Positions 1-6,353 of a DNA stretch of 12,030 nt are shown in pieces. The notes under the pieces are model-generated. The model was not told the origin of the DNA. It worked only from the letters and a program-made list of their open reading frames with translations, and ran no database searches. The stretch is taken from the NCBI GenBank assembly GCA_036556265.1, contig DATBJU010000079.1:1-12030 (forward strand), given 5' to 3'. A program made the translations under genes and the position numbers. The stretch's first letter is position 1; every line of letters starts with the position of its first letter. The stretch is from JAUSIF01 sp036556265. Lineage in GTDB: Bacteria; Pseudomonadota; Alphaproteobacteria; Rhizobiales; Xanthobacteraceae.

Positions 1-141
1 CGCATGGCGTTCCTGCTGATCGGCACGATCGCGGCGGCGTCGGTGTTCGTGTTCTGGACCCTGCCGCCGGATGCGGGCGCCGCGCTGGCAAACCGACCGC
101 CGATCGCCGCGCCGGACGCGTCGGATCAAAGGGTGGGCTAG
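1..141 (+). CDS. C-terminal end of an MFS-type transporter (partial)
   Basis: The first 46 codons of the window read openly to a TAG at 139-141, so this is the 3' end of a gene that begins upstream. The visible residues begin with one hydrophobic membrane segment (MAFLLIGTIAAASVFVFWTL). A short tail rich in Pro, Ala and Asp follows (PPDAGAALANRPPI...). A last helix ending in FxFWxLPPDAGA and then a short polar tail is typical of drug/H+ antiporters of the major facilitator superfamily. The family assignment is inference from about 45 residues; another polytopic membrane protein is possible. The gene converges on rlmE, with the hairpin element at 150-217 between them. Confidence 0.5.
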   Translation, partial: RMAFLLIGTIAAASVFVFWTLPPDAGAALANRPPIAAPDASDQRVG

Positions 142-149
142 GTTTCTCC

Positions 150-217
150 GCTCGACCCCGCGAAAGCGGGGACCCAGCGCAGGAAAAACTGGATTCCCGC
201 TTGCGCGGGAATGAGCG
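150..217. repeat. Double-hairpin intergenic repeat element
   Basis: The element has two GC-rich hairpins. The first (156-171) is CCCCGC-GAAA-GCGGGG. The second (193-212) is ATTCCCGC-TTGC-GCGGGAAT. Between them, GGGACCCAG (about 169-177) can pair with CTGGATTCCC (189-198), so the whole element can also fold as one larger structure. The second hairpin matches the ATTCCC-N8-GGGAAT layout of the dRS3 repeat of Neisseria, and similar sequences are scattered through many proteobacterial genomes. This placement between convergent genes is typical of such elements. Membership of a dispersed family cannot be shown from one copy. Confidence 0.55.
184..212 (-). terminator. Probable intrinsic terminator of the ppx-rlmE operon
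   Basis: Read on the minus strand, an 8-bp perfect stem (ATTCCCGC/GCGGGAAT) closed by a GCAA tetraloop is followed, after CCAG, by five T residues (184-188). It lies 15 bases past the rlmE stop codon. The stem, stable loop and short U tract fit Rho-independent termination. The 4-base gap between stem and T run makes it slightly weaker than a canonical terminator. Confidence 0.6.
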
Positions 218-227
218 GAACGAGGGC

Positions 228-902
228 CTATCGCCCTCCCCGAAACCCGGTCGCCAGCAGATAGAGCTCGGAGGAATCCGCCCGGCTCGCGGCCGGCTTG
301 ACGTGCTTCACGCTGGCGAAATCGCGCTTCAACTGCGTGAGCAACGCAGGCTGGGTCCCGCCCTGCAGCGCCTTGGCGAGGAAGCTGCCGCCGGGCCTGA
401 GCACCTCGCGGGCGAATTCGGCCGCGGCCTCGACCAGCGCCATGATCTTCAGGTGATCGGTCTTGCGGTGCCCGGTCGCGTTCGCTGCCATGTCGCACAG
501 CACGACGTCGGTCTGGCCGCCGAGTATTGCCTTCAGTTTCGCGGGCGCCGACTCGTCGAAAAAATCGAGGCGAACGAAGTCCACGTTCGGGATCGGCTCC
601 ATTTCGAGCAGATCGATCGCAACCACGCGCCCGCCCTTACCCGCGCCGACGCGCCGTGCCGCAACCTCGCTCCAGCCGCCGGGTGCGGCGCCGAGATCAA
701 TCACCTTCATGCCGGGTTTCAGCAGCCGATGCTTGTCGTCGATCTCGATCAGCTTGTAGGCGGCGCGCGAGCGAAGACCTTCGCTCCTCGCGCGACGCAC
801 GTAGGGATCGGCGAGCTGGCGCTGCAGCCAGCGCTGCGACGAAATCGAGCGGCCGCGCGCGGTGCGCAGCCGGTCGCGGCTTCTGCCCGACGCGCGGCTC
901 AT
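228..902 (-). CDS. rlmE: 23S rRNA (uridine-2552-2'-O)-methyltransferase RlmE (FtsJ/RrmJ)
   Basis: This 224-residue protein is the heat-shock-linked methyltransferase that 2'-O-methylates U2552 in the A-loop of 23S rRNA, using S-adenosylmethionine, late in 50S assembly. The SAM-binding motif GAAPGGWS lies at about residues 71-78. The K-D-K-E catalytic tetrad of RrmJ is visible as K50 (RSRAAYKL), D137 (CDMAAN), K177 (LAKALQGG) and E212 (SSELYLLATG). The first 20 or so residues are a basic extension, which is common in alphaproteobacterial homologues. The ATG at 902 overlaps the stop of the upstream phosphatase gene by four bases (ATGA), so translation is probably coupled. No separate promoter is evident. 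The same frame stays open far upstream but only as a shadow of the phosphatase gene, so the ATG in the overlap is preferred. Confidence 0.95.
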   Translation of the reverse strand: MSRASGRSRDRLRTARGRSISSQRWLQRQLADPYVRRARSEGLRSRAAYKLIEIDDKHRLLKPGMKVIDLGAAPGGWSEVAARRVGAGKGGRVVAIDLLEMEPIPNVDFVRLDFFDESAPAKLKAILGGQTDVVLCDMAANATGHRKTDHLKIMALVEAAAEFAREVLRPGGSFLAKALQGGTQPALLTQLKRDFASVKHVKPAASRADSSELYLLATGFRGGR

Positions 903-2011
903 ACAGTGTTGCCCGGTGACCACGCGCCATCGGCGCGCATCAGCTCGACCAGCATGCCCTCGCGCAGGCCGCGGTCGGCAACGCGCAGCCGCTCGCACGG
1001 GAACACGCGCCGGATCGCCTCGAGGATCGCGCAGCCGCCGAGCACGAGATCCGCCCGCTCGGCGCCAATGCACGCGTTGAGCACACGCTCCTCGTAGCTG
1101 GTCGTGAGCAAATGCTCGACCACTGCGTCGAGCTCGCTTGCCTCCATCCAAAGCCCGTCGACCTGACGGCGATCGTAGCGCGGAAGATTGAGGTGGAGAC
1201 CGGCCATCGTGGTGACGGTGCCCGAGGTGCCGAGCAGATGCAGACCGTTCATGACCGGCGCGTTGGCGCGCGCCGCGAATTCCTGGACCAGCGGATGCAC
1301 TTCCGCCACCATCGCGGCAAAAGTCGCGGGCGAGACTTCCCTGCCCCCGTACCGCTCCGCCAGCGTCACCACGCCGACCGGCAGCGACACCCATGACTGG
1401 ATTGCGGCGAGCGGCGGGCCGTGGTCGACCGCGGCGCAGCGCCCGAGAAAGGCAAGCTCGGAGGAGCCGCCGCCGATATCGAACAGGATCGCTCCGGAAG
1501 CTTCCGCGTCCAGCAACGACGCGCAACCGTGCGCCGCGAGCCGCGCCTCGGTCTCGCGGTCGATGATCTCGAGGGCGAGGCCGGTCGCGGTGCGGACACG
1601 ACCAAGAAATTCGTCGCCGTTCTCCGCCGCGCGGCAGGCTTCCGTCGCGATCAGCCGCGAGCGAACCTTTCCGTGGTAGCGCAGCTTCCCGGCGCAAACG
1701 CGCAGCGCGCCAATCGCGCGGTTCATCGCTGCGTCGGACAGGCGGCCCGACGATGACAGTCCCTCGCCGAGCCGCACGATGCGCGAGAATGAATCGACGA
1801 CACGAAATGCGTCGTAGGTCGGGCGCGCGACGAGGAGCCGGCAGTTGTTGGTGCCGAGATCGAGGGCGGCGTAGCTCTGAACCGGCGGCGCGTCTCCGCC
1901 CCCGGGACCTGACGGGCGACGCCAGGGGCCCCGGTTCCGTCGACGACGGCGTGTTTTCGCCCTCGGCGCTGACGGCGGGCCGCTCGCGCGATCCGCGCGA
2001 TCGTCCGGCAT
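899..2011 (-). CDS. Ppx/GppA family phosphatase (exopolyphosphatase / pppGpp phosphohydrolase)
   Basis: This 370-residue protein belongs to the actin-like ASKHA fold family that hydrolyses polyphosphate and/or pppGpp. Phosphate-1 motif: AALDLGTNNCRLL (about 48-60). The ATEACRAAENGDEF segment follows at 122-135. Phosphate-2 motif: FDIGGGSSEL (177-186). The GTSGTVTT loop is at 261-268, and the conserved R-ADLVLGGCAIL lies at 319-330. It lacks the C-terminal HD domain of long Ppx proteins and so resembles the short alphaproteobacterial form. The first 45 residues are Arg/Pro-rich and probably disordered. Start: ATG at 2011 is preceded by AAAGGA with good spacing. An in-frame start further upstream (2116) lacks this and would add nonconserved residues. 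It is the first gene of a two-gene operon with rlmE. Sequence alone does not separate Ppx from GppA activity, so no symbol is given. Confidence 0.9.
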   Translation of the reverse strand: MPDDRADRASGPPSAPRAKTRRRRRNRGPWRRPSGPGGGDAPPVQSYAALDLGTNNCRLLVARPTYDAFRVVDSFSRIVRLGEGLSSSGRLSDAAMNRAIGALRVCAGKLRYHGKVRSRLIATEACRAAENGDEFLGRVRTATGLALEIIDRETEARLAAHGCASLLDAEASGAILFDIGGGSSELAFLGRCAAVDHGPPLAAIQSWVSLPVGVVTLAERYGGREVSPATFAAMVAEVHPLVQEFAARANAPVMNGLHLLGTSGTVTTMAGLHLNLPRYDRRQVDGLWMEASELDAVVEHLLTTSYEERVLNACIGAERADLVLGGCAILEAIRRVFPCERLRVADRGLREGMLVELMRADGAWSPGNTV

Positions 2012-2219
2012 GTCGATCCTTTCCCGCACGGCCGGAACGCAAGGGCGCTCGACGGAAGTGCGGTAACTCCAATTGTCAGTTGCGAACAGAGTAGCAAGCG
2101 CGCGCGATCCGCGCAAAGGCGCGTGGAAGTTGATGGCTCAGCGGGCGTCCGCCGACCAAATGCGCTTGCGTGAAGCACGCATGTCAAATAATTGTCTGCG
2201 TACCAGCGTCGCCGGGGTC

Positions 2220-2996
2220 ATGGAAAAACAGCCAGTCCAGCGTGTGATCGATCATGTGGTCGCGGCAGTCGATGCCGCGCCACGCTTGGACGATCCGTTC
2301 CTGCACCTCACGTTTTCGGGCATCTTTCCCGCCGATACCTACACGGCGATGCTCGACGCGATGCCGTCCGCGTCCGACTACCGGGCGCTCCCGGGCCGCG
2401 GCGGCAGCAACTTGCGGCCGGACGGCAGGTCGACGCGGGTGAAGATCGACCTCTTTCCCGAATACATCCGGCATCTTCCGCGCGAGAAGCAACCGGTATG
2501 GAATATCGTCGGCCGCGCGCTCTGCGCGCCGCCGGTTCGCGACGCGTTCGTAAGCAGACTGGCACCGGGTCTCGAGCACCGCTTCGGGTCCGGATACGCG
2601 AGCGTCGGTATGTATCCCATCCCGATTCTGACGCGCGATATCCCTGGTTATCGGATCAAGCCGCACACCGATACCCACTGGAAGGGCATCACGGTGCAGC
2701 TCTATCTACCGCGCGACGAGTCGTGGACGGACATCGGCACGATCTTTCACGGCCGCGAAAACGGCAAGCTCACGCGTGTAAAGCAGATGCGATTTGCACC
2801 GAATTCAGGGTATGCGTTCGCTGTCACCGACAGGAGCTGGCACTCGGCCGACCCGGTCCATGAGCGCGTGACCACCCGCGACTCGATCCTGCTGACCTAT
2901 TTCGTCGATCAGGGTGCGCTGCGGGTCCTGCGCAACCGCGGCAAGCGCGTTGGCAATTTCATCCTGAATGAAGTGCGATACGCGACCGGCCGCTGA
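2220..2996 (+). CDS. 2OG-Fe(II) oxygenase-like protein of unknown substrate
   Basis: From the chosen ATG this is a 258-residue protein. The C-terminal half shows the signature of a non-haem iron, 2-oxoglutarate-dependent dioxygenase. HTD at about 149-151 supplies the first His and the Asp (in GYRIKPHTDTHWKGITVQLYL). The distal His is H208 (DRSWHSADPV), and R220 (TTRDSILLTYF) is at the usual distance to bind the 2OG carboxylate. I cannot name the substrate, and neighbours give no clue. The start is uncertain: in-frame ATGs exist at 2133, 2181 and 2220, none with a strong ribosome-binding site. I chose 2220 because recognisable sequence (QPVQRVIDHVVAAV) starts just after it and AT-rich, promoter-like DNA lies at 2184-2193. 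The gene faces away from ppx and converges on the DUF1469 gene 15 bases later. Confidence 0.75.
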   Translation: MEKQPVQRVIDHVVAAVDAAPRLDDPFLHLTFSGIFPADTYTAMLDAMPSASDYRALPGRGGSNLRPDGRSTRVKIDLFPEYIRHLPREKQPVWNIVGRALCAPPVRDAFVSRLAPGLEHRFGSGYASVGMYPIPILTRDIPGYRIKPHTDTHWKGITVQLYLPRDESWTDIGTIFHGRENGKLTRVKQMRFAPNSGYAFAVTDRSWHSADPVHERVTTRDSILLTYFVDQGALRVLRNRGKRVGNFILNEVRYATGR

Positions 2997-3001
2997 GCGG
3001 C
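2989..3001. other. Small hairpin spanning the oxygenase stop codon
   Basis: GCCGC-TGA-GCGGC is a perfect 5-bp stem whose loop is the TGA stop codon of the oxygenase gene. A wider inverted repeat, GACCGGC (2984-2990) and GCCGGTC (3016-3022), surrounds it and reaches into the 3' end of the convergent gene. There is no T run on either strand, so a terminator role is only possible. Confidence 0.3.
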
Positions 3002-3011
3002 GCGATCGGGG

Positions 3012-3488
3012 TCACGCCGGTCCCTCTCCCGGCTCGTATTCCGCGTGCTCGTGATGCGCTCCGTGCTCTGACCGACCGTTCCGGTTCGTCATCACACCAC
3101 CGGCGATGGCCGCGAGAATCAACAGCGGCAACACGCTACGCGCCCTCAGGCCGCGAACGATCTGAAGGCCAGCAAGCAGAACAGCGGGCTCCTGCAGCAA
3201 GCGCGCGAGCGCACTCGTCTCCCGGGCTCGCTCACGCCGCACGCGCGCGCCGCGGCTGCGCACGACGAGCGCGACCGCGAGACCTGCGGCCGCGACGACC
3301 GCGAAGAGCGCGCCGAGCGCGGTCCAGGCTTCGAGCGTTCCGTAGTTCTGCTGCGTCCAGAGGAAGATCGCCACCGCGAAGCAGGCAAACGCGGCAGTTC
3401 CCGCCGCGGAGGAGATCGCCCCGGCGACGGCGATCTTCAGCGCGTCGTCGACCTTCCTCTTCAGGTCGTTGAACAAGCCTGAGATCAC
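3012..3488 (-). CDS. DUF1469 / YqjE-like phage-holin-family membrane protein
   Basis: This 158-residue membrane protein has a short amphipathic N-terminus (MISGLFNDLKRKVDDALKIA). Hydrophobic segments lie at about 22-45 and 56-77, then a basic Arg-rich stretch (78-90) and a third hydrophobic segment at about 117-133. The tail is polar and rich in His and Glu (HGAHHEHAEYEPGEG). Small proteins of this shape next to a DUF883 gene correspond to the YqjE/DUF1469 'phage holin family'. In chromosomal pairs such as E. coli yqjD-yqjE they are membrane proteins of stress or stationary phase rather than lysis proteins. The start is GTG at 3488, preceded by CGAGG with 5-base spacing. The stop of the DUF883 gene is 12 bases upstream, so the two are cotranscribed, probably from the promoter at 3903-3927. 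The His-rich tail may be a lineage-specific addition. Confidence 0.75.
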   Translation of the reverse strand: MISGLFNDLKRKVDDALKIAVAGAISSAAGTAAFACFAVAIFLWTQQNYGTLEAWTALGALFAVVAAAGLAVALVVRSRGARVRRERARETSALARLLQEPAVLLAGLQIVRGLRARSVLPLLILAAIAGGVMTNRNGRSEHGAHHEHAEYEPGEGPA

Positions 3489-3500
3489 AGCGGCCTCGGA

Positions 3501-3866
3501 TCAGCGGCGCCAGGCCGCGCCGATGATGAAGCCTGCCGCGACCGCGATGGCGAGCGTCGTGAACGGACGGTTTTGCACCGACTCCTCGATTGTATCGGCG
3601 AGCGTGTCGCGCATCTCGCGCATCGCGTCGGCTGCGTCCGCACCGAGCTCGCCTGCGTCCGACAGCGCACTGTCCACGGTCTGCCGCGCGCGATTCACCT
3701 GATAGCGCGCCCGGCGCGATGCCGTGTTGCGCGTCGCGGACAGGAGCTTCGCCACGTGGTCGCTGATCTGGGCCATGTCCTTCTTGAGCCGCTCAATCTC
3801 GCGGTCCATTTCGGGACTTGTGAGCTTGCCGCCGTTGCCGGCAGCACTCTTTTGAGGTTCTGCCAT
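3501..3866 (-). CDS. DUF883 family (ElaB/YqjD-like) membrane-anchored protein
   Basis: The protein has 121 residues. Residues 18-96 are charged and helical with heptad-like spacing (EIERLKKDMAQISDHVAKLL, then alanine-rich helix), consistent with a coiled coil. The end is the characteristic DUF883 C-terminus: NRPF at 99-102, one transmembrane helix (TTLAIAVAAGFIIGAA) and a final WRR. In E. coli, ElaB and YqjD are tail-anchored inner-membrane proteins induced in stationary phase, and YqjD binds ribosomes; whether that holds here is unknown. The ATG at 3866 follows AGAGGG at good spacing. It heads a two-gene operon with the DUF1469 gene. The EcfG-type promoter about 37 bases upstream makes general-stress control likely. 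Confidence 0.85.
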   Translation of the reverse strand: MAEPQKSAAGNGGKLTSPEMDREIERLKKDMAQISDHVAKLLSATRNTASRRARYQVNRARQTVDSALSDAGELGADAADAMREMRDTLADTIEESVQNRPFTTLAIAVAAGFIIGAAWRR

Positions 3867-3902
3867 GACTGCCCTCTATGTGGATCCGAGTGTCACGGCC
3901 TC

Positions 3903-3927
3903 AACGCACCTGCGCGCCGGCGGTTCC
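3903..3927 (-). promoter_or_regulatory. Predicted EcfG (general stress sigma factor) promoter
   Basis: On the minus strand, GGAAC (3927-3923) is separated by exactly 16 bases from CGTT (3906-3903). This matches the published consensus GGAAC-N16/17-cGTT for EcfG-family sigma factors of alphaproteobacteria. It lies in the 68-base gap between the AI-2E gene and the DUF883 gene, pointing at the latter, with an expected leader of roughly 30 bases that includes the AGAGGG ribosome site. I looked for the same pattern in the other intergenic regions and saw no second good match. Confidence 0.7.
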
Positions 3928-3934
3928 GGACCGG

Positions 3935-5041
3935 TCAGTCGGGCAGCCGTACCTCGGCCGGAAAGAGGTGATTGAGAGCGACCGTACCGATGATGAGCAA
4001 GGGAACGGCAAGCAACGCGCCAAAGGGTCCCCAGAACCAGGCCCAGAACGCGACGGCCAGGAACACAAGAAGCGGGCTGAGCGCGAGTTGAAGCCCAACG
4101 ATTCCGGGCGTGACGAACTCACCCTCGATGATCGAAACGGCAAGGAAGAACGCGGGAGCTGCCAAAGCGTAGGCGAGCGACTCGAAAGCCATCATTCCGA
4201 CCCCGAGCAGCAGGACGATGGTGACGGCCGGACCGATGTACGGCATGAAATTCAGGATGAACGCGAGCACCGCCCATACGAGCGGATTAGGCAAACCGAT
4301 CAGATAAGCGAAGCCGCCGAGCAGAAGTCCAAGCCCAACGTTGATGACCGCAATCGTCGCAAAGTAGCGGACGATACTCGCTTCCGTGTCGTTGAGAAAA
4401 CGAATGGCATCGAGGCGCGCCTTTCGGTCACCCCAGAAGGTCAGAAATCGCCGGCGCAGCGACTCGCGGCCGGACAGAAAGAAGAACAGCGTGGCAAAGA
4501 AGATGATCAGCTGCCCGAGCGCGGGCGTGAGAACGCCCAGCATCGGCTGCACGAGCATGGCATAGATGTCGACGTCGAACGCCTTCTTCCCCTCGCCGGC
4601 CGGCTTTCCAGCGATGCTTTCACGCAAGCTGTCGAAGGCCGCGATCGGCCCATCGAGGAATCGCAATTTCTCGCGAAGGGCGGCGCCGAATTGCGGCGCC
4701 TTCTGGATCCAATCGGTCACCGGCTCGGCAAGAAGAACGATCGCATAGGACAGGGCTGCGAACAGCCCGCCGACGAGAAATAGCGCGGTAAACCAATGTG
4801 GAATGCCCGCTCGTTGCGCGAAAGTGAGCAGAGGCGTCAGGACGATCCCGAACACCAGCGCAAGCACGACCGGCATGACGACTGGCTGGGCATAGTGAAG
4901 CGCCGCGAGCAGAAGCAGCACGAAGATGCCCATCGTCGCGGCGCGCGCGGCCCCATTCCAGAAAAGCTCGGAGCGGATCGACCGCTGTCCGAGCCGGTGC
5001 CGGCCAGCAGGCAAGCGTGCGGGCTGCGAACGAATGTTCAT
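3935..5041 (-). CDS. AI-2E family (PerM/UPF0118) transporter
   Basis: This 368-residue polytopic inner-membrane protein has an AI-2E layout. A cytoplasmic N-terminus precedes hydrophobic segments at about 37-74 and 83-105. A longer soluble stretch (106-165, ending GKKAFDVDIYAML) follows. Then come a helix at 168-189, a charged region (GRESLRRRFLTFWGDRKARLDAIRFLNDTE) and further helices from about 224 to 356. The family signature appears as NFMPYIGP at about 264-271. Members were named for autoinducer-2 export (TqsA), but many act as Na+/H+ antiporters or have no known substrate, so quorum-sensing function should not be assumed. The ATG at 5041 has GGAG ten bases upstream. It is divergent from the nitroreductase gene, and its transcript could read on into the DUF883 pair. 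Confidence 0.85.
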   Translation of the reverse strand: MNIRSQPARLPAGRHRLGQRSIRSELFWNGAARAATMGIFVLLLLAALHYAQPVVMPVVLALVFGIVLTPLLTFAQRAGIPHWFTALFLVGGLFAALSYAIVLLAEPVTDWIQKAPQFGAALREKLRFLDGPIAAFDSLRESIAGKPAGEGKKAFDVDIYAMLVQPMLGVLTPALGQLIIFFATLFFFLSGRESLRRRFLTFWGDRKARLDAIRFLNDTEASIVRYFATIAVINVGLGLLLGGFAYLIGLPNPLVWAVLAFILNFMPYIGPAVTIVLLLGVGMMAFESLAYALAAPAFFLAVSIIEGEFVTPGIVGLQLALSPLLVFLAVAFWAWFWGPFGALLAVPLLIIGTVALNHLFPAEVRLPD

Positions 5042-5104
5042 GCTACCCGGTCTCCGGTGGACGCCGAGCGCCCCGCCGGTGAAAATGCCCGGCGGTGCAA
5101 AAGG

Positions 5105-5133
5105 TTGCAGCGCGCGAGGCGCGGCGCTTAAAT
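5105..5133 (+). promoter_or_regulatory. Possible sigma-70-type promoter of the nitroreductase gene
   Basis: TTGCAG (5105-5110) and TTAAAT (5128-5133) are separated by 17 bases in the 128-base divergent region. The -10 region is one of the few AT-rich spots in an otherwise GC-rich stretch, and the expected start point is about 30 bases before the ATG. Matches to consensus are partial (about 3/6 and 4/6), so this is a suggestion only. Confidence 0.35.
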
Positions 5134-5169
5134 GCCGGCCATTGTGGCCCGAGCGAGCGGGAGAACACC

Positions 5170-5925
5170 ATGAACGAGCCAGCCCCCACCTTCACCGCGA
5201 GCGTCGAGCGCTACCAGATCCTCATGGACGTCGTGCGCAATCGCATGACCACCCGGCAGTTCAATCCGAATATTGCGGTACCACGCGAACACATTGAGAT
5301 GGTGCTTGAAGCGGCGCGTCATAGTCCCTCGGGCGCGAATGCCCAGCCATGGCACTACATCGTGGTCACCGACCCCGCGGTGAAAAAGAAGATTGCGGAC
5401 TATTTCGTCGAGGAGGCGCGTAAACGTGCGAAGATGAAGATGAAATTCCCGACGCCCAACTACCGCGGGCTCGAGACAGCGCCGGGATTCGTCGTGATTG
5501 CGGCAGATTTCCGTTTCGTGCGGGCGTTTCCGGTGCTGCTCGACGGCTCCGACCTCGACAAGCTCTACCAGCAGAACGCGGAGCGGATCCTTCTGCAGAG
5601 CGTCGCCGCCTCGACGATGTCGGCACACCTCGCCGCGGCCGCACTTGGATATCAGGTCTGGTGGGTGACGGCGATCGGCCAGGAAGACGCGCAGCGCGAG
5701 ATGCGGCCGCTGCTCGGCGTGCCGGACGATCTCGCGATCATCGACATCATGCTGTTCGGCCTTCCGGCGAAGCCCCCTTACAAGCGATGGAAGAAGACGC
5801 TCGACCAGATCGTGAGCTGGGACCGCTTCAATATGAAGAACCACATGACCATCGCCGACATCGACAAGTGGGTGGACGAAACGCGGCACAAGGTCATGTA
5901 CCGCGACGAGGCGAAGATCGACTGA
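5170..5925 (+). CDS. Nitroreductase family FMN-dependent oxidoreductase
   Basis: This 251-residue protein of the FMN-binding nitroreductase fold probably reduces quinones, nitro compounds or related electron acceptors with NAD(P)H; the natural substrate is unknown. The N-terminal FMN-phosphate motif is RMTTRQFN (25-32). The conserved SPSGANAQPWHYIVV lies at 52-66. A helix at about 143-160 leads into the GYQVWWV strand (160-166), and IMLFGLPAKPPYKR (193-206) is near the usual family end. About 45 further residues follow, rich in Lys, Asp and Trp (QIVSWDRFNMKNHMT...), longer than the compact family members. The start ATG at 5170 follows GGGAGA at good spacing, and upstream codons look noncoding. 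The next gene starts 20 bases after its stop, suggesting cotranscription. Confidence 0.88.
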   Translation: MNEPAPTFTASVERYQILMDVVRNRMTTRQFNPNIAVPREHIEMVLEAARHSPSGANAQPWHYIVVTDPAVKKKIADYFVEEARKRAKMKMKFPTPNYRGLETAPGFVVIAADFRFVRAFPVLLDGSDLDKLYQQNAERILLQSVAASTMSAHLAAAALGYQVWWVTAIGQEDAQREMRPLLGVPDDLAIIDIMLFGLPAKPPYKRWKKTLDQIVSWDRFNMKNHMTIADIDKWVDETRHKVMYRDEAKID

Positions 5926-5945
5926 CTGTCGACAAGGCGAGCCGA

Positions 5946-6317
5946 ATGGAAATACTTGCACAGATTCGATTGCCGGCGCTCGCGGGAGGTTTCGTGCTGG
6001 CGTTATTGACGTTTCCTGCCGCGGCAGACGCGATCGACGGTAACTGGTGCTCGCCGAAGGGCCGCACACTCTCCATCCGCGGCCCGCAGATCGTTACGCC
6101 CGGGGGCAACACGATCGAAGGCAAGTATGATCGCCACTATTTTTCCTACACCATTCCCGCGGCCGAGCCCGGTTCAGGACGCACCGTCAACATGACGCTC
6201 CTGGGCGAGAACACGGTCCGCATCGAGGCTGACGCAGCGAACGGCGCGCCGATGGAAATCTGGAATCGTTGCGGACCGAGCGTCAGCGAAGTATCCAGAC
6301 AAGCTGCGGACGGATAG
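5946..6317 (+). CDS. Small secreted protein of unknown function (DGNWC type)
   Basis: The protein has 123 residues and a clear Sec signal peptide: a basic/hydrophobic N-terminus (MEILAQIRLPALAGGFVLAL) with probable cleavage after AAADA at 29. The mature chain starts IDGNWCSPKGRTLSI and continues GPQIVTPGG, GKYDRHYFSYTIPAAEPGSG and VNMTLLGENTVRIE, with a second Cys at C109. C35 and C109 probably form a disulfide in the periplasm. The glycine and alternating hydrophobic pattern suggests a small beta-barrel or sandwich. I associate this DGNWC...TPGG...G.Y.RH pattern with uncharacterised rhizobial proteins, but I know of no function. Start: ATG at 5946 with AAGGCGA upstream. It lies 20 bases after the nitroreductase and 36 before the flavoprotein gene, so the three may be one operon. 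Confidence 0.7.
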   Translation: MEILAQIRLPALAGGFVLALLTFPAAADAIDGNWCSPKGRTLSIRGPQIVTPGGNTIEGKYDRHYFSYTIPAAEPGSGRTVNMTLLGENTVRIEADAANGAPMEIWNRCGPSVSEVSRQAADG

Positions 6318-6353
6318 GCCGAAGCGGGTCAGCGCGGAAAATCGAAAGCACAT

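Noticed and set aside
201..1097. Long plus-strand open frames opposite rlmE and the phosphatase gene
   Set aside because: They are antisense shadows created by GC-rich third positions; the minus-strand proteins have full catalytic motifs and the plus frames have Arg/Ala-rich nonsense composition.
228..2072. A 614-residue minus-strand frame that would fuse an extra N-terminal domain to RlmE
   Set aside because: Upstream of 902 it only overlaps the phosphatase gene in another frame and encodes Arg-rich low-quality sequence. The ATGA overlap at 899-902 gives the natural RlmE start.
1986..2114. GCGCG-ATC-CGCGC palindrome present twice (1986-1998 and 2102-2114)
   Set aside because: Very GC-biased and short; one copy is inside the phosphatase coding region, so chance is the simplest explanation.
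3012..3488. Phage lysis function for the holin-family protein
   Set aside because: No endolysin, spanin or other phage gene is nearby, and the DUF883 partner with a stress promoter fits the chromosomal YqjD-YqjE type.
3878..4783. A 301-residue plus-strand frame, highly charged (Glu/Arg/Asp)
   Set aside because: It lies antisense to the AI-2E permease; reversed hydrophobic codons give charged residues, a typical artefact.
3935..5041. Quorum-sensing system linking the AI-2E transporter with the LuxR-type regulator
   Set aside because: AI-2E membership does not show autoinducer export, no luxS or luxI is visible, and the LuxR-type protein has no autoinducer-binding domain.
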